NCBI GenBank assembly: GCA_964526295.1
Contig: CAZGKW010000026.1
Location: forward strand, 1-59,093
DNA: 59,093 bases
Source: CAZGKW01 sp964526295
Lineage (GTDB): Bacteria; Planctomycetota; Phycisphaerae; FEN-1346
Direction: 5' to 3'
Every line of letters begins with the position of its first letter. Position 1 is the first letter of the stretch. Both the position numbers and the translations under genes were made by a program. A model generated the notes under the pieces. It saw only the letters and a program-made list of their open reading frames with translations. It had not been told where the DNA came from and ran no database searches. Shown piece by piece: positions 34,964-42,984 of this stretch.

Positions 34964-36136
34964 ATGGCGACCGACGTCAAGGGCCTCCTGGACCGCGTCT
35001 CGGAGCTGATCGCCGAGCGGCTCGACCCGGAGCGGATCGCCGCCGCAAGCCGCCGCCAAGCCGCCATGCTCGCGGGGCGCCAGGCCGATTCCATCCCCCT
35101 CGTCTTCGGCCGCCCCGTCCCCGAAACGGCCGGCCTGCCCGACTTCAACTGGGCCGAGCAGTGGCACGACCCGGCCAGGAGCCTCTGCGCCCAGCTCAAG
35201 GACCACGTGCTGCCGAACGTCGCGGCCGGGAGCGACTTCGTCCCTGCCGTCCGGGCCGACACCGGCGTGGTCAACTGCATGACCGTCTTCGGGGCCGAGA
35301 TCGCCGTCCCCGAGCACACCAAGCCGGTCGTGACGCAGTACGTCCCCAAGGAGGCCTTGGCCGAATTCGAGGTGCCCGACGACGTCTCGGCCTGTGGCAT
35401 CATGCCGACGATGCTCGAACACATGGCGCATCACAAGGCGGCCTTGGCCGAGCGGGGGCTGGGCGATTGGGTTCGCATCTCCCACTGCGACCAGCAGGGG
35501 CCGTGGGACATCGCCGCCCAGTCCCGAGGCCACGACATCTTCGTCGATCTGGTCGACGACCCGGACTTCGTGCACGACCTGATGGCCAAGTGCGCCGACG
35601 TCTACGTCAAGGTGTCGCGGCTCTGCAAGGCCGTCGACGACACGCCCGTCGCCGGCGGGGCGGGCCAGTACTTCTGGATGGACGGCGACGCCGTCCGGAT
35701 GTGCGGCGACAGCGACATCCTCGTCTCGGCCGACCATTTCCGCGAGTTCATCCAGCCGTACGAGCAGCAGGGGTTCGCCGCCTTCGGGGGCGGGTGGTTC
35801 CATTACTGCGGCGGGTGGCCCGGCACGGGACGCAGCGAAGGCCTCCACCTGCACGACCTCTACGCCGAAATCGACGGCCTGAGGGGGCTGAACTGGACCA
35901 CCGCCCGCGACTGGATCGGCGAGATGCGCCGCCTCCGGCGCCTGGGCATTTGCCACGTCGGCACCGTTCGCCGCGGCGAGGGCGAGACGCTCCAGGATTA
36001 CTTCCGCCGGGCCCTGGGGCCCTACGAGCGGCGCGCCGGGCTGATCTTCGACGGGCCGGACCTCCGCGGCGGCGAGGCCGACCGGGCGATGGGCGTCTGG
36101 GGCCGCGTCCAGGACGAGCACTTCGCAGCGGCTTAG
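34964..36136 (+). CDS. Uroporphyrinogen decarboxylase (URO-D) superfamily protein
   Basis: Protein of 390 residues. The overall layout resembles URO-D-fold proteins of the kind found in planctomycetes and in corrinoid methyltransferase systems: SIPLVFGRPVPET near 43-55, LVDDPDFVHDLMAKCADVYVKV near 195-216, GDSDILVSADHFREFIQPYEQ near 246-266 and a late GGGWFHYCGG carrying His/Cys that could bind a metal. True HemE has a short conserved N-terminal Arg motif that I do not see, so haem synthesis is unlikely. A methyltransferase-like role is an inference. It lies 28 bases after argH. Confidence 0.7.
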   Translation: MATDVKGLLDRVSELIAERLDPERIAAASRRQAAMLAGRQADSIPLVFGRPVPETAGLPDFNWAEQWHDPARSLCAQLKDHVLPNVAAGSDFVPAVRADTGVVNCMTVFGAEIAVPEHTKPVVTQYVPKEALAEFEVPDDVSACGIMPTMLEHMAHHKAALAERGLGDWVRISHCDQQGPWDIAAQSRGHDIFVDLVDDPDFVHDLMAKCADVYVKVSRLCKAVDDTPVAGGAGQYFWMDGDAVRMCGDSDILVSADHFREFIQPYEQQGFAAFGGGWFHYCGGWPGTGRSEGLHLHDLYAEIDGLRGLNWTTARDWIGEMRRLRRLGICHVGTVRRGEGETLQDYFRRALGPYERRAGLIFDGPDLRGGEADRAMGVWGRVQDEHFAAA

Positions 36137-36140
36137 GTTC

Positions 36141-36249
36141 TGTCTGACGAATGTCCGGGTGCCTGGACCGGGCAGTTCAGGGCCGCATTCTTGGTCTCAA
36201 GAAAGGCGTTCCAAGGCAGCCTGGCCGTGGCGCGGCGATTCATCAGACA
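36141..36249. repeat. Small inverted-repeat element, MITE-like
   Basis: TGTCTGACGAAT at 36141-36152 and ATTCATCAGACA at 36238-36249 are inverted copies matching at 11 of 12 positions, bounding 109 bases without a gene. Size and terminal symmetry suit a miniature transposable element or the remains of an IS. No target duplication is clear. Confidence 0.4.
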
Positions 36250-36339
36250 CTAGCCCTTCGACGCCGTATGTTTGACGGCGGACGAGTTGTTGCGGTATTT
36301 CCGCTGCGGTCGCCGCGGTGAAATCGCGCTAATGAATTC

Positions 36340-37301
36340 ATGAACGCCCCCGACTGGCTTGACCGCGAGGCGTATCCGTTCGAGTCGCACTGGTTCGACG
36401 TGCCGGCCGCCGTGGGGGCGGGCGCAGCCCGGATGCATTATGTCGACGAGGGCTGCGGGCCGCCCGTCCTCATGCTGCACGGCAACCCGACGTGGTCGTT
36501 CCTCTACCGTCACTTGGTCCGCGGTCTCTCGTCTCGTCACCGGTGCATCGCGCCGGACTACCTCGGCTTCGGCCTCTCCGACAAGCCGGTCCATCACCTC
36601 CCTCTCCCCCGGCGAGAGAGGGGCGGGGTGAGGGGGAGCAAGGGTCGTGAAGGACCTCCCGAGCCGTGCGGCTGGAGCTACCTGCCCGCCGACCACGCCG
36701 CCTGCGTCGCCGCGCTTGCCGAGTCGCTCCGCCTCGAGAACGCGACGCTGGTGGTCCAGGACTGGGGCGGACCGATCGGCCTGTCGTTGGCACTCGACCG
36801 GCCCGAACGCATCCGCCGTCTCGTCATCCTGAACACGTGGATGTGGCCGGTCGGTGGCGACCTGCACTTCGAGATGTTCAGCCGCCTCCTGGGGAGCCCG
36901 GTCGGGCGCGAGCTGGTCCTCCGCCTCAACGTCTTCGCCCGCGTCGTCATGCCGGCCGCCTATGCCGACCGGCGGAAGCTCACGCGGCGGATTCACGGGC
37001 AGTACCTGGCGCCGCTGGCCCGGCCTTCGGACCGCGTCGGGTCGTGTGGGTCTTTCCGCGTGAGGTCGTCGGCTCCAGCGGCTGGCTCGCGGGCCTCTGG
37101 GCGCGGCGCGGCCGCCTGTGCGGCGTGCCGGCGACGATCGTCTGGGGCATGAAGGACCCGGCGTTCCGCCCCAAGGAGCTGGCCCGGTGGGAGGAGCTGC
37201 TGCCCGAGGCGGAGGTCGTCCGCCTGCCGAACGTGGGGCACTACGTTCAGGAGGAGACGGGGCCCAAACTGGCGGACCTTCTGAGGGACTTCCTGGCGTG
37301 A
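36340..37301 (+). pseudogene. Haloalkane dehalogenase-like gene, frameshifted and repeat-inserted
   Basis: The reading frame from 36340 encodes an alpha/beta hydrolase with HGNPTWSFLYR, the nucleophile Asp in VVQDWGGPIGLSLAL (the haloalkane dehalogenase signature) and LNTWMWPVGGDLHF, up to about 37030. The rest of the protein (VVWVFPREVVGSSGWLAG, IVWGMKDPAFRPKEL, catalytic His in NVGHYVQEE) continues in another frame to 37301. A single missing base between about 37030 and 37050 explains the break. In addition, about 27 residues at 36589-36669 interrupt GLSDKP...GWSYLPADHA, and this insert is a copy of the dispersed palindromic repeat. Without both changes the product would be about 295 residues, the family size. 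A sequencing error could cause the frameshift. Confidence 0.8.
36597..36636. repeat. Dispersed palindromic repeat, copy inside dehalogenase gene
   Basis: CCTCCCTCTCCCCCGGCGAG, then a G-rich arm GGGGCGGGGTGAGGGGG. Same element as at 38836, 45203, 47341, 49020 and 50228. Confidence 0.75.
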
Positions 37302-37365
37302 CGCCCGCAGCGGACATCCAGGCGGCGCAAGCCGCCGCCGGCTCGCGCCCGCGGCAGGCCGGACC

Positions 37366-37791
37366 TCAGTTCAGCGACTCGGTCTCGGCATAGCGGATGA
37401 CGGGCTTGCGGTCGCCGACGAATGAGTCCGGCGCCTCCGGCCGGCCGTAGGGCCCTGAAACTTCGTCGGCCTCGCTCCCGGCCGGGGCCTGCGGCGAAGC
37501 CGGTTGCTTCGCGATCTGTCGGCGCCGCTCCGCTTCGGCGTAGGCGAACTCCTCGATCGGGACGACCTTCGGCAGACACAGCAGGACGATCGTGAAGACG
37601 AGACCGACCGGCGCGGCCAGCAGGAACCCCAGCAGCAGGCCGGCGATGACGCACGAGACCATCGCCACGACGCCCAGGAACCGACGGCCCCGCATGATAC
37701 CGATCACCAACGGCGCCACCCCGCACAGGGCACCGGCGACCAGTGCCCCCACGAAGATCCCGATCATGAAAGCCATGCTTTCGGCGTCCAT
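37366..37791 (-). CDS. Small multi-pass membrane protein
   Basis: Protein of 141 residues with three hydrophobic segments (about 9-31 MIGIFVGALVAGALCGVAPL, 40-62 and 62-78, the latter two close to a hairpin). A hydrophilic tail from about residue 80 (AEAERRRQIAKQPASPQAP) follows. No domain is recognised. It faces the dehalogenase remnant convergently. The start ATG at 37791 opens before the first helix. Confidence 0.7.
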   Translation of the reverse strand: MDAESMAFMIGIFVGALVAGALCGVAPLVIGIMRGRRFLGVVAMVSCVIAGLLLGFLLAAPVGLVFTIVLLCLPKVVPIEEFAYAEAERRRQIAKQPASPQAPAGSEADEVSGPYGRPEAPDSFVGDRKPVIRYAETESLN

Positions 37792-37963
37792 GGGTGGTCC
37801 TTTCGCTCCGCCATCCGCCCGAGCCGGACGCCCGGCGGGGACGGCCGGTGCCCTATCGCGTCCCGAGCGGGCTCGCCGGAGGAAATCGGCCCCCGGCCCG
37901 CCGACCCGGCGTCCGCAAAACCGGACACGGTTTCTATCGGCAGAAAGGATTCAGACTATAAGG

Positions 37964-38007
37964 AAAAGCCCCCCTTGAGGGGGTCCGAAAGGGGGGGAAC
38001 GGGGGTC
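37964..38007. repeat. C-run/G-run interspersed repeat
   Basis: AAAAGCCCCCCTTGAGGGGG followed by a GTCCGAAAGGGGGG-type half. The layout (CCCCCCTTGAGGGGG then a second G-tract) is a known kind of short interspersed repeat. One copy is seen here. Confidence 0.5.
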
Positions 38008-38060
38008 ACTTGACCCCTTATCCGGGGGACCCTGATGCGCTGCGCTCGCGGACCCTGGCG

Positions 38061-38084
38061 CCCGCCTCTCCCGCCAGAGGCGGG
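38061..38084. repeat. Perfect nine-base-pair hairpin
   Basis: CCCGCCTCT at 38061-38069 pairs with AGAGGCGGG at 38076-38084 across the loop CCCGCC. No T-tract follows, so a factor-independent terminator is not supported. Confidence 0.5.
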
Positions 38085-38260
38085 CAGCGCCTCGACCTGG
38101 CCCGTTCCGCCGGCCGGGTCCACGCCGGGTTAACGAGCAGCGCCACGACGGGGCCGCCGCCGGGCCCGTGAGGATTGGCAGGAGATGCGGCAGGAGGATC
38201 GGACATCGCGCCGCCATGGAGGCCTCGGTTGCTTGTGCCATGGCGGCGCCGGCAGTTCCG

Positions 38261-39388
38261 TCACCCGTCCTGTTGTCGTCGTTCGATGCGGATGGCCCGG
38301 CGGCGGCGCGCCGCCGCAAGACCGCCCGGCAGGTCGACCGGTCCGGCCGCCCCGTTCGCGAGGAGCGCCTTGACGGCCTCCCGGGTCCGGTCGGCCCCCA
38401 TGTGCTTCAGACCCCCGCCGAGATGCCCGACGGCCCGGCGAACCAGTGCCCCCTGGAGCCACGGTCGGAGGGCGGCGAAGCCGTCGGCGTCGATGACGAT
38501 GCCCCCCGGGGCGGGTGCCTCCACGCCGGCGCAGTTGCAGGTGGCGGCGGTTGGCGGCATCTCGCGGACGACGGCCCGCCAGGCCGCCTCCAGGGCGTCG
38601 GCCAGCACCTCCGACGCCCCGGCGGCCTGGTCCGACAGCCGCTCCAGGGCCTCGTCGAGCCGCGGGTTGTAGCGGTCGCGGAGGCGGGGCAGCAACTCGT
38701 GCCGCAGGCGGTTCCGCGTGTGGGCGGGGCTCGCGTTCGTCTCGTCCTGCCGCCACGTCTGTCCGCGGGCCTTCAGAAACGCCACCACCTCTGCCCGGGA
38801 GACCGCGATGAGCGGCCGGACAATCTCGAGCGTTTCCTCCCCTCTCCCCCCTCCGGGAGAGGGCAGAGACGCCCGCGGACCGAGGGAGGCGAGCCCCTCC
38901 ACCCCCGTGCCGCGAAGCACGTGAAACAGGACCGTCTCGACGCGGTCGTCGCGGGTATGGCCCAGGGCGACCTTTGAAGCGCCCAGACGACGGGCGGCGT
39001 CGGTCAGGAACCGCCGCCGGGCGTCGCGCGCGGCTTCCTCAATGCCCACGCCCGCCGCGGCCGCCTCGGCCGGCACGTCGGCCCGGCCCGTCTCGCATCG
39101 AAGCCCCAGGTCGGCCGCCAGGACCTCGACGAAGGCCTGGTCGGCGTCGGCGGCCGGGCCCCGCAAGCCGTGGTTCAGGTGGGCCACGATCGGCCCGAAC
39201 GGGACGGCCGACCGGGCGATCTCGGCCAGCGCGACCAGCAGGGCGACGCTGTCCGGCCCGCCGCTCGTCGCGACGAGGACCGGCTCAGGACGGCCGCCCG
39301 GCCCTTCGGGTCGCTCCAAGGGCAGCAGACCGTGCCGCGCGATGCACGCGCGGACCCGCTCGACGAACTGGTCGGCCACTCGAGCCAT
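38261..39388 (-). CDS. tilS: tRNA(Ile)-lysidine synthase TilS
   Basis: Protein of 375 residues. The ATP-binding PP-loop ATSGGPDSVALL lies near 39-50. LGHTRDDRVETVLFHVLRGTG, the tRNA-contact motif near 143-163, follows. IVRPLIAVSRAEV and the C-terminal helical region complete it. It makes lysidine at position 34 of tRNA-Ile(CAU), letting it read AUA. About 13 residues (ASLPSPGGGRGEE) between the GLASLGPR and TLEIVRPL segments, where other TilS proteins have a short loop, are encoded by a copy of the dispersed palindromic repeat (38836-38868). The frame stays open, so the gene looks functional. A TATAAT nine bases before the ATG suggests a leaderless mRNA. Confidence 0.95.
   Translation of the reverse strand: MARVADQFVERVRACIARHGLLPLERPEGPGGRPEPVLVATSGGPDSVALLVALAEIARSAVPFGPIVAHLNHGLRGPAADADQAFVEVLAADLGLRCETGRADVPAEAAAAGVGIEEAARDARRRFLTDAARRLGASKVALGHTRDDRVETVLFHVLRGTGVEGLASLGPRASLPSPGGGRGEETLEIVRPLIAVSRAEVVAFLKARGQTWRQDETNASPAHTRNRLRHELLPRLRDRYNPRLDEALERLSDQAAGASEVLADALEAAWRAVVREMPPTAATCNCAGVEAPAPGGIVIDADGFAALRPWLQGALVRRAVGHLGGGLKHMGADRTREAVKALLANGAAGPVDLPGGLAAARRRRAIRIERRQQDG
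38836..38868. repeat. Dispersed palindromic repeat, copy inside tilS
   Basis: CCTCCCCTCTCCCCCCTCCG then GGAGAGGGCAGAG. It adds about 13 codons in frame to tilS. Confidence 0.7.
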
Positions 39389-39397
39389 GACGGGGCC

Positions 39398-39403
39398 ATT
39401 ATA
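39398..39403 (-). promoter_or_regulatory. Promoter -10 box of tilS, leaderless arrangement
   Basis: TATAAT on the minus strand ends nine bases before the tilS ATG. With the usual six to eight bases from -10 to the start of transcription, the mRNA would begin at or within three bases of the start codon. No clear -35 box is seen. Confidence 0.55.
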
Positions 39404-39565
39404 CCGCCGTGGCTCGGCGAAGCCACAGCGGCACGGGCCGTCGAGCCGCCTCGCCCCTATGCCTGGTTAGGCGGCGGGGCTCCGTCCCCGTCGCGTCCCA
39501 GCCGTCCCGGCCGGTCACGCGGGTGGCCATATGCACCGCGCAAGCCGCCCGCGGCCGGAAACTCG

Positions 39566-39595
39566 TTGACCGGCCGCGCCGGCCGGTGGTAGCCT
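39566..39595 (+). promoter_or_regulatory. Promoter of first paralogous membrane gene
   Basis: TTGACC, 18-base spacer, TAGCCT. The same boxes and spacing recur at 40589-40618 before the second paralogue, showing that the promoter was duplicated with the gene. Confidence 0.6.
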
Positions 39596-39662
39596 TCGAC
39601 TTGCGGCCGGCGGTCGATGCGCCGCGGGCGAAGCCACGTCAGCTCGGCGGGGGGGACCGACC

Positions 39663-40592
39663 ATGAGCGAATCCTACGCGGACGGGCCGGAGGAGGCCTA
39701 TCCGAAGGGCCCCGAAGGGCCGCTGTACGGGCCGGAGCTGGGCGTGATGGAGGCGGTCGGCCTGGGGTGGGAGCTCCTGAAGAGCAACTTCTGGACGCTG
39801 TGGGTGGTCAGCTTCCTGGCCGTGCTGATCCAGGGGTTCTCGGGCCCGGGCGTCATCGTGGTCGGTCCGCCGCTGTTGGCGGGCCTCTACTACGTGCTGG
39901 CCCAGCAGGCGGACGGCCGAGAGGTCCGCGTGGGGATGCTTTTCCACGGGTTCAGCTACCGCTTCAAGCCGTCGTTCATCGCCCACCTCGTGCCGTACTG
40001 CGTCGGGTTCGGGGCGATGCTCCTGTGGGTGCCGATCCACCTGGCGGTGATCTTCGGCGCGATGGGTTTGGGGGCGGCCGGGGGCGACGAGGAGACGATG
40101 GCCATCTCGATGGCCCTGGCGATCGCCCTGGACGTCGGGGCCTACCTGGTCCTGTTGCTGGGGTCGATGGTGGTGTGGCTGTTCTTCATGTTCGCCGGCT
40201 GTGCCGTCTGGGACCGCCCGGATTCGGGCTGGGAGGCGGCCAAGGAGTCGGCCCGGCTGGTCCGGGCGAAACTCGGGTCGGTGATCGGCCTGTGCCTGTT
40301 GTTCGTGCTGATCGGGGTCGCCGCCGCCATCGTCGGCTACCTCGCGTGCTGCATCGGCATCTGGTTCACGACGCCGATCGTCTTCCTGTGGTACGCGGCG
40401 ACGGTGCTGTACCTGTACCGGTCGTGGACGGGCCGGGAGGGCGGCTGGGCGGTCGAGGCCGACGGTCCTCCGGCCGGCGGGGCGCCGGAAGCCGGTCGGC
40501 GGGCGCCGCCCGGCGGCGGCGAACGGCCCCGGATCCCGCCGCCGGCCGGTCCAAACCACGGGGCGGGCCCGGCCGGGACGGAATCTCGTTGA
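39663..40592 (+). CDS. Paralogous multi-pass membrane protein, copy 1
   Basis: Protein of 309 residues. A Gly/Pro-rich cytosolic N-terminus (GPEEAYPKGPEGPLYGPELG) leads into VMEAVGLGWELLKSNFWTLW and five or six membrane helices, up to LACCIGIWFTTPIVFLWYAATVLY near 225-248. A Pro-rich tail follows. Copy 2 at 40682 shares GPEGP-Y-PELGVMEA, the FWTLW start of helix 1 and TVYLYRSWTG-like end (TVLYLYRSWTG here). The overall look is of DUF975/YckC-like integral membrane proteins. No enzymatic motif is seen, and function is unknown. Confidence 0.8.
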   Translation: MSESYADGPEEAYPKGPEGPLYGPELGVMEAVGLGWELLKSNFWTLWVVSFLAVLIQGFSGPGVIVVGPPLLAGLYYVLAQQADGREVRVGMLFHGFSYRFKPSFIAHLVPYCVGFGAMLLWVPIHLAVIFGAMGLGAAGGDEETMAISMALAIALDVGAYLVLLLGSMVVWLFFMFAGCAVWDRPDSGWEAAKESARLVRAKLGSVIGLCLLFVLIGVAAAIVGYLACCIGIWFTTPIVFLWYAATVLYLYRSWTGREGGWAVEADGPPAGGAPEAGRRAPPGGGERPRIPPPAGPNHGAGPAGTESR

Positions 40593-40618
40593 CCGGCCTC
40601 GCCGCGCGGTGATAGCCT
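40589..40618 (+). promoter_or_regulatory. Promoter of second paralogous membrane gene
   Basis: TTGACC at 40589-40594, 18-base spacer, TAGCCT at 40613-40618, overlapping the stop region of copy 1 (ends 40592). It matches the promoter of copy 1 in both boxes and spacing. Confidence 0.6.
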
Positions 40619-40681
40619 GCGGTCCGCGGCCGGCGCCCGCCGCGCCGCGACACGGGCCACCTCAGCCTGGAGGAACGCGCC

Positions 40682-41683
40682 ATGGCGGAACCCTTTCCGG
40701 ACGAACCGCGGGAGGCCTATGCGGGCGGGCCCGAGGGGCCCATGTACGAACCGGAGCTGGGGGTGATGGAGGCCCTCGGCATGGGGTGGCGGCTCCTGAT
40801 GGCCGACTTCTGGACCCTCTGGCTGCCCGCTTTCGTGATGGTGATCATCCTGTTGGGTGCCGGGCTCGTCGGAAGCGTCATCCCGTTCGGCGGCGGGGCC
40901 TGCGTGAACCTGCTGGTGGGGTTCTTCGTGACGCCCGCTTTCCTGGCGGGCATCGTCCGGGCGGCGACCGCCCAGATCGACGGCGAGCGGGCCGCCGTCG
41001 GCCATGTATTCGACGGGTTCCGGCATCGCTACTGGCAGGCGGTGGTGGGGTGGCTGCCGATCAACGTGGTCGGCTTGGTGTCGCAGATTATCGTCTTCGT
41101 CGCGATGACCGTGGCCCTGGGAGGTATGCGGTTCCTGACGGGAGGCGGCCAGCCCACGGAGGAAGAGGTGCTCAGGATGCTGGCCGTCCTGGGCATGGTC
41201 GGCTTGCCCGTGATGGCGGCCAGCTTCATCTTCAGCCTGTTCTTCTTCTTCGTCATGCCCGCCGTCTGGGACCATCCGGGAGCGTACTGGGGACCGATCC
41301 GCCTGTCGGCCCAACTGGTCAAGGACAGGTTCCTGCCCATGTTGGGTCTCGGTCTGGTCACGACGGGGATCTGGATCGCCGGGGCCTTCGCCGGGGTGGT
41401 GGCCTGCTGCGTCGGCCTTCTGTTCACCATGCCTTTCATCGGGGCATGGTTTGCCGCGACGACGGTGTACCTGTACCGGTCGTGGACGGGTCAGCCGCTG
41501 GAGCAGGAGCCGCAGGAGTACGGGGTTCCGGCGGACTACGGCGAGTACGGGAGGGAGGTGTGGCCGCCGGAGGGGGAGGCCTACGGCCCGGAGGGCGGCC
41601 CCCCGCCGCCGGGCGAGGGGCCCGGACGGGAACCGCCGGGGCCGGTCCCGCCGTCGGACGTCTATCCGCCCGATCGGCGGTAG
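40682..41683 (+). CDS. Paralogous multi-pass membrane protein, copy 2
   Basis: Protein of 333 residues, tandem paralogue of the gene at 39663. Its N-terminus (GPEGPMYEPELGVMEALGMG) and helix 1 (FWTLWLPAFVMVIILLGAGLV) align with copy 1. The middle helices have diverged, and the end is YLYRSWTGQPLEQEP plus a Tyr/Gly/Pro-rich tail of about 65 residues. The ribosome site GGAGGAACGCGCC precedes the ATG. Divergence shows an old duplication with both copies kept. Function is unknown. Confidence 0.8.
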   Translation: MAEPFPDEPREAYAGGPEGPMYEPELGVMEALGMGWRLLMADFWTLWLPAFVMVIILLGAGLVGSVIPFGGGACVNLLVGFFVTPAFLAGIVRAATAQIDGERAAVGHVFDGFRHRYWQAVVGWLPINVVGLVSQIIVFVAMTVALGGMRFLTGGGQPTEEEVLRMLAVLGMVGLPVMAASFIFSLFFFFVMPAVWDHPGAYWGPIRLSAQLVKDRFLPMLGLGLVTTGIWIAGAFAGVVACCVGLLFTMPFIGAWFAATTVYLYRSWTGQPLEQEPQEYGVPADYGEYGREVWPPEGEAYGPEGGPPPPGEGPGREPPGPVPPSDVYPPDRR

Positions 41684-41714
41684 CGCCGCAGCGCGAGGCT
41701 TTGCGTAGATCGCA

Positions 41715-41733
41715 CGTACCCGCGTTCTGACGA
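41715..41733. repeat. Dispersed 19-bp repeat, third copy
   Basis: CGTACCCGCGTTCTGACGA in the gap after copy 2 of the membrane pair; one mismatch to the inverted copy at 3368-3386. Confidence 0.5.
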
Positions 41734-41817
41734 CCGCGGCCCGGAAAGTGCGATCACACGCGGGCAGAGGCGGCGGGCGCGGAGGCCCGCCGCGCAAAGC
41801 GTCCCTGGACCCCCGCA

Positions 41818-42984
41818 TCACGTCCGGACTATCTGAAGCGACAGGATGCTCGCCGGCAGGACGATGAACGTGGGCACCCAGGCGGCCAGCAGCGGCTCCA
41901 GGTGCCCCCCCGTCCCGAACGCCGTCGAGGCGAACTGGAGCACCAGCACCCCCAGCACCACCAGCACCGCCAGGCCGATGCTCACCAGGTAGCTCTGCTC
42001 CTCCCGCCCCACCAGGAACGGCAGGCCCAGCAGCAGCACCAGCACCAGCATCAGCGGGTCGGTGATGTGGCGGTGCATCTCGACCTGCATGGCCCGGCGG
42101 TTCCCTCGCATGGGGTCCTGGACGAGGTCCCGCAGCTCGACGTAGGAGAGGTACTTGTAGAAGTCGTGTGCCCGGTGCCGCTCGATGGTCTGCGGATCGA
42201 CGTCGGTCCAGCCGTTTTCCGGGTAGCGGGGACATGGCTCGCCGGGGTCGACCTGGGGCGCCCCGACCAGCAGGGGGGCCTCCGCCCGGGCCCGGTATCG
42301 GCGTCCTTCGTCGAGGATCCAGGCCCGCTCGTCGGGGTCCCAGGTGGCCTGCCTGGCTTCGATGGTGCCAAGGGGCTGGTAGTTTGCGTCGCGGAGAAAG
42401 ATGCGGACGCGGGCCAGGTAGCTGGCCCCGCCTCCGCCGAAGCTCTTCGCCTGGGCGACCATCTGCCGCCGCTGGGGGTCGTACAGGGGGGCATAGATGA
42501 CGTTGTTGTGGCGGTCGCGGATAAAGTCGACGGAGAACGCTTCGCGGGCGGCCACGTCGTCGGGGTCGCGGACGAGGCGGACGGCGATCCGGGGGATGAT
42601 GAGCTCCTGGTTGACCACGTAGAAGACGTCGGCGGCCAGGGCGACCAGGACCAGCGGCCACAGGACCCGGTACATGCTGACGCCGGCCGCCTTGATGCCG
42701 GTCAGCTCCCGAGTGCGGTTGAACCGGGCCAGCGTGGCGGCCCCCGCGAACAGCAGACACGGCCCGGCCAGGAGGCGGAAGTATTCGAACAGCTTGTAGA
42801 AATAATAGTCCGCCATGTTCGCCAGGACGCTCCAGGCCGTCGCGGCCTCGTCGCCCTTGGTCTCCAGGAACTCGTCCATGTTGATGACCAAGTCGATCGT
42901 CAGCGCCAGGCCGGTGACCACGCCGAAGACGATCACCAGGGAAACGAGCACCGTGCGGAAGATGTATCGATCGAGGATCTTCAT
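41818..42984 (-). CDS. lptG: LPS export permease LptG (YjgQ type)
   Basis: Protein of 388 residues. The opening MKILDRYIFRTVLVSLVIVF is the typical LptF/G first helix. ELTGIKAAGVSMYRVLWPLV follows, then the periplasmic beta-jellyroll-like segment (about 120-285) and the closing helices (LMLVLVLLLGLPFLVGR, VSIGLAVLVVLGVLVLQF). With LptF it forms the LptB2FG transporter that extracts LPS for the Lpt bridge. Its ATG overlaps the lptF stop (ATGA), so the order is lptF then lptG on the minus strand. LptB is not in the window. Some planctomycete copies act with other envelope lipids. Confidence 0.9.
   Translation of the reverse strand: MKILDRYIFRTVLVSLVIVFGVVTGLALTIDLVINMDEFLETKGDEAATAWSVLANMADYYFYKLFEYFRLLAGPCLLFAGAATLARFNRTRELTGIKAAGVSMYRVLWPLVLVALAADVFYVVNQELIIPRIAVRLVRDPDDVAAREAFSVDFIRDRHNNVIYAPLYDPQRRQMVAQAKSFGGGGASYLARVRIFLRDANYQPLGTIEARQATWDPDERAWILDEGRRYRARAEAPLLVGAPQVDPGEPCPRYPENGWTDVDPQTIERHRAHDFYKYLSYVELRDLVQDPMRGNRRAMQVEMHRHITDPLMLVLVLLLGLPFLVGREEQSYLVSIGLAVLVVLGVLVLQFASTAFGTGGHLEPLLAAWVPTFIVLPASILSLQIVRT

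Larger units (their letters stand above)
37792..38260. other. Repeat-bearing intergenic region
   Basis: This gap of about 470 bases has no gene I can support. It holds a C-run/G-run repeat at 37964-38007 and a perfect nine-base-pair hairpin at 38061-38084. Confidence 0.6.
39389..39662. other. Divergent intergenic region tilS / membrane gene pair
   Basis: The gap holds the tilS -10 box, the promoter of the first paralogous membrane gene (39566-39595) and a G+C-rich stretch between them. No gene is seen. Confidence 0.6.

Noticed and set aside
34964..36136. hemE (uroporphyrinogen decarboxylase of haem synthesis)
   Set aside because: The HemE N-terminal Arg-containing substrate motif is not seen; only the wider URO-D fold is supported.
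36340..37301. Programmed frameshift as an explanation for the split dehalogenase
   Set aside because: No slippery heptamer or downstream hairpin was seen at 37030-37050, and the gene is also damaged by the repeat insertion.
38061..38084. Hairpin taken as a factor-independent terminator
   Set aside because: No T-tract follows and no gene end lies directly upstream.
40337..42760. Long minus-strand frame over the membrane pair and lptG
   Set aside because: It has no recognisable domain and overlaps three well-supported genes in other frames.
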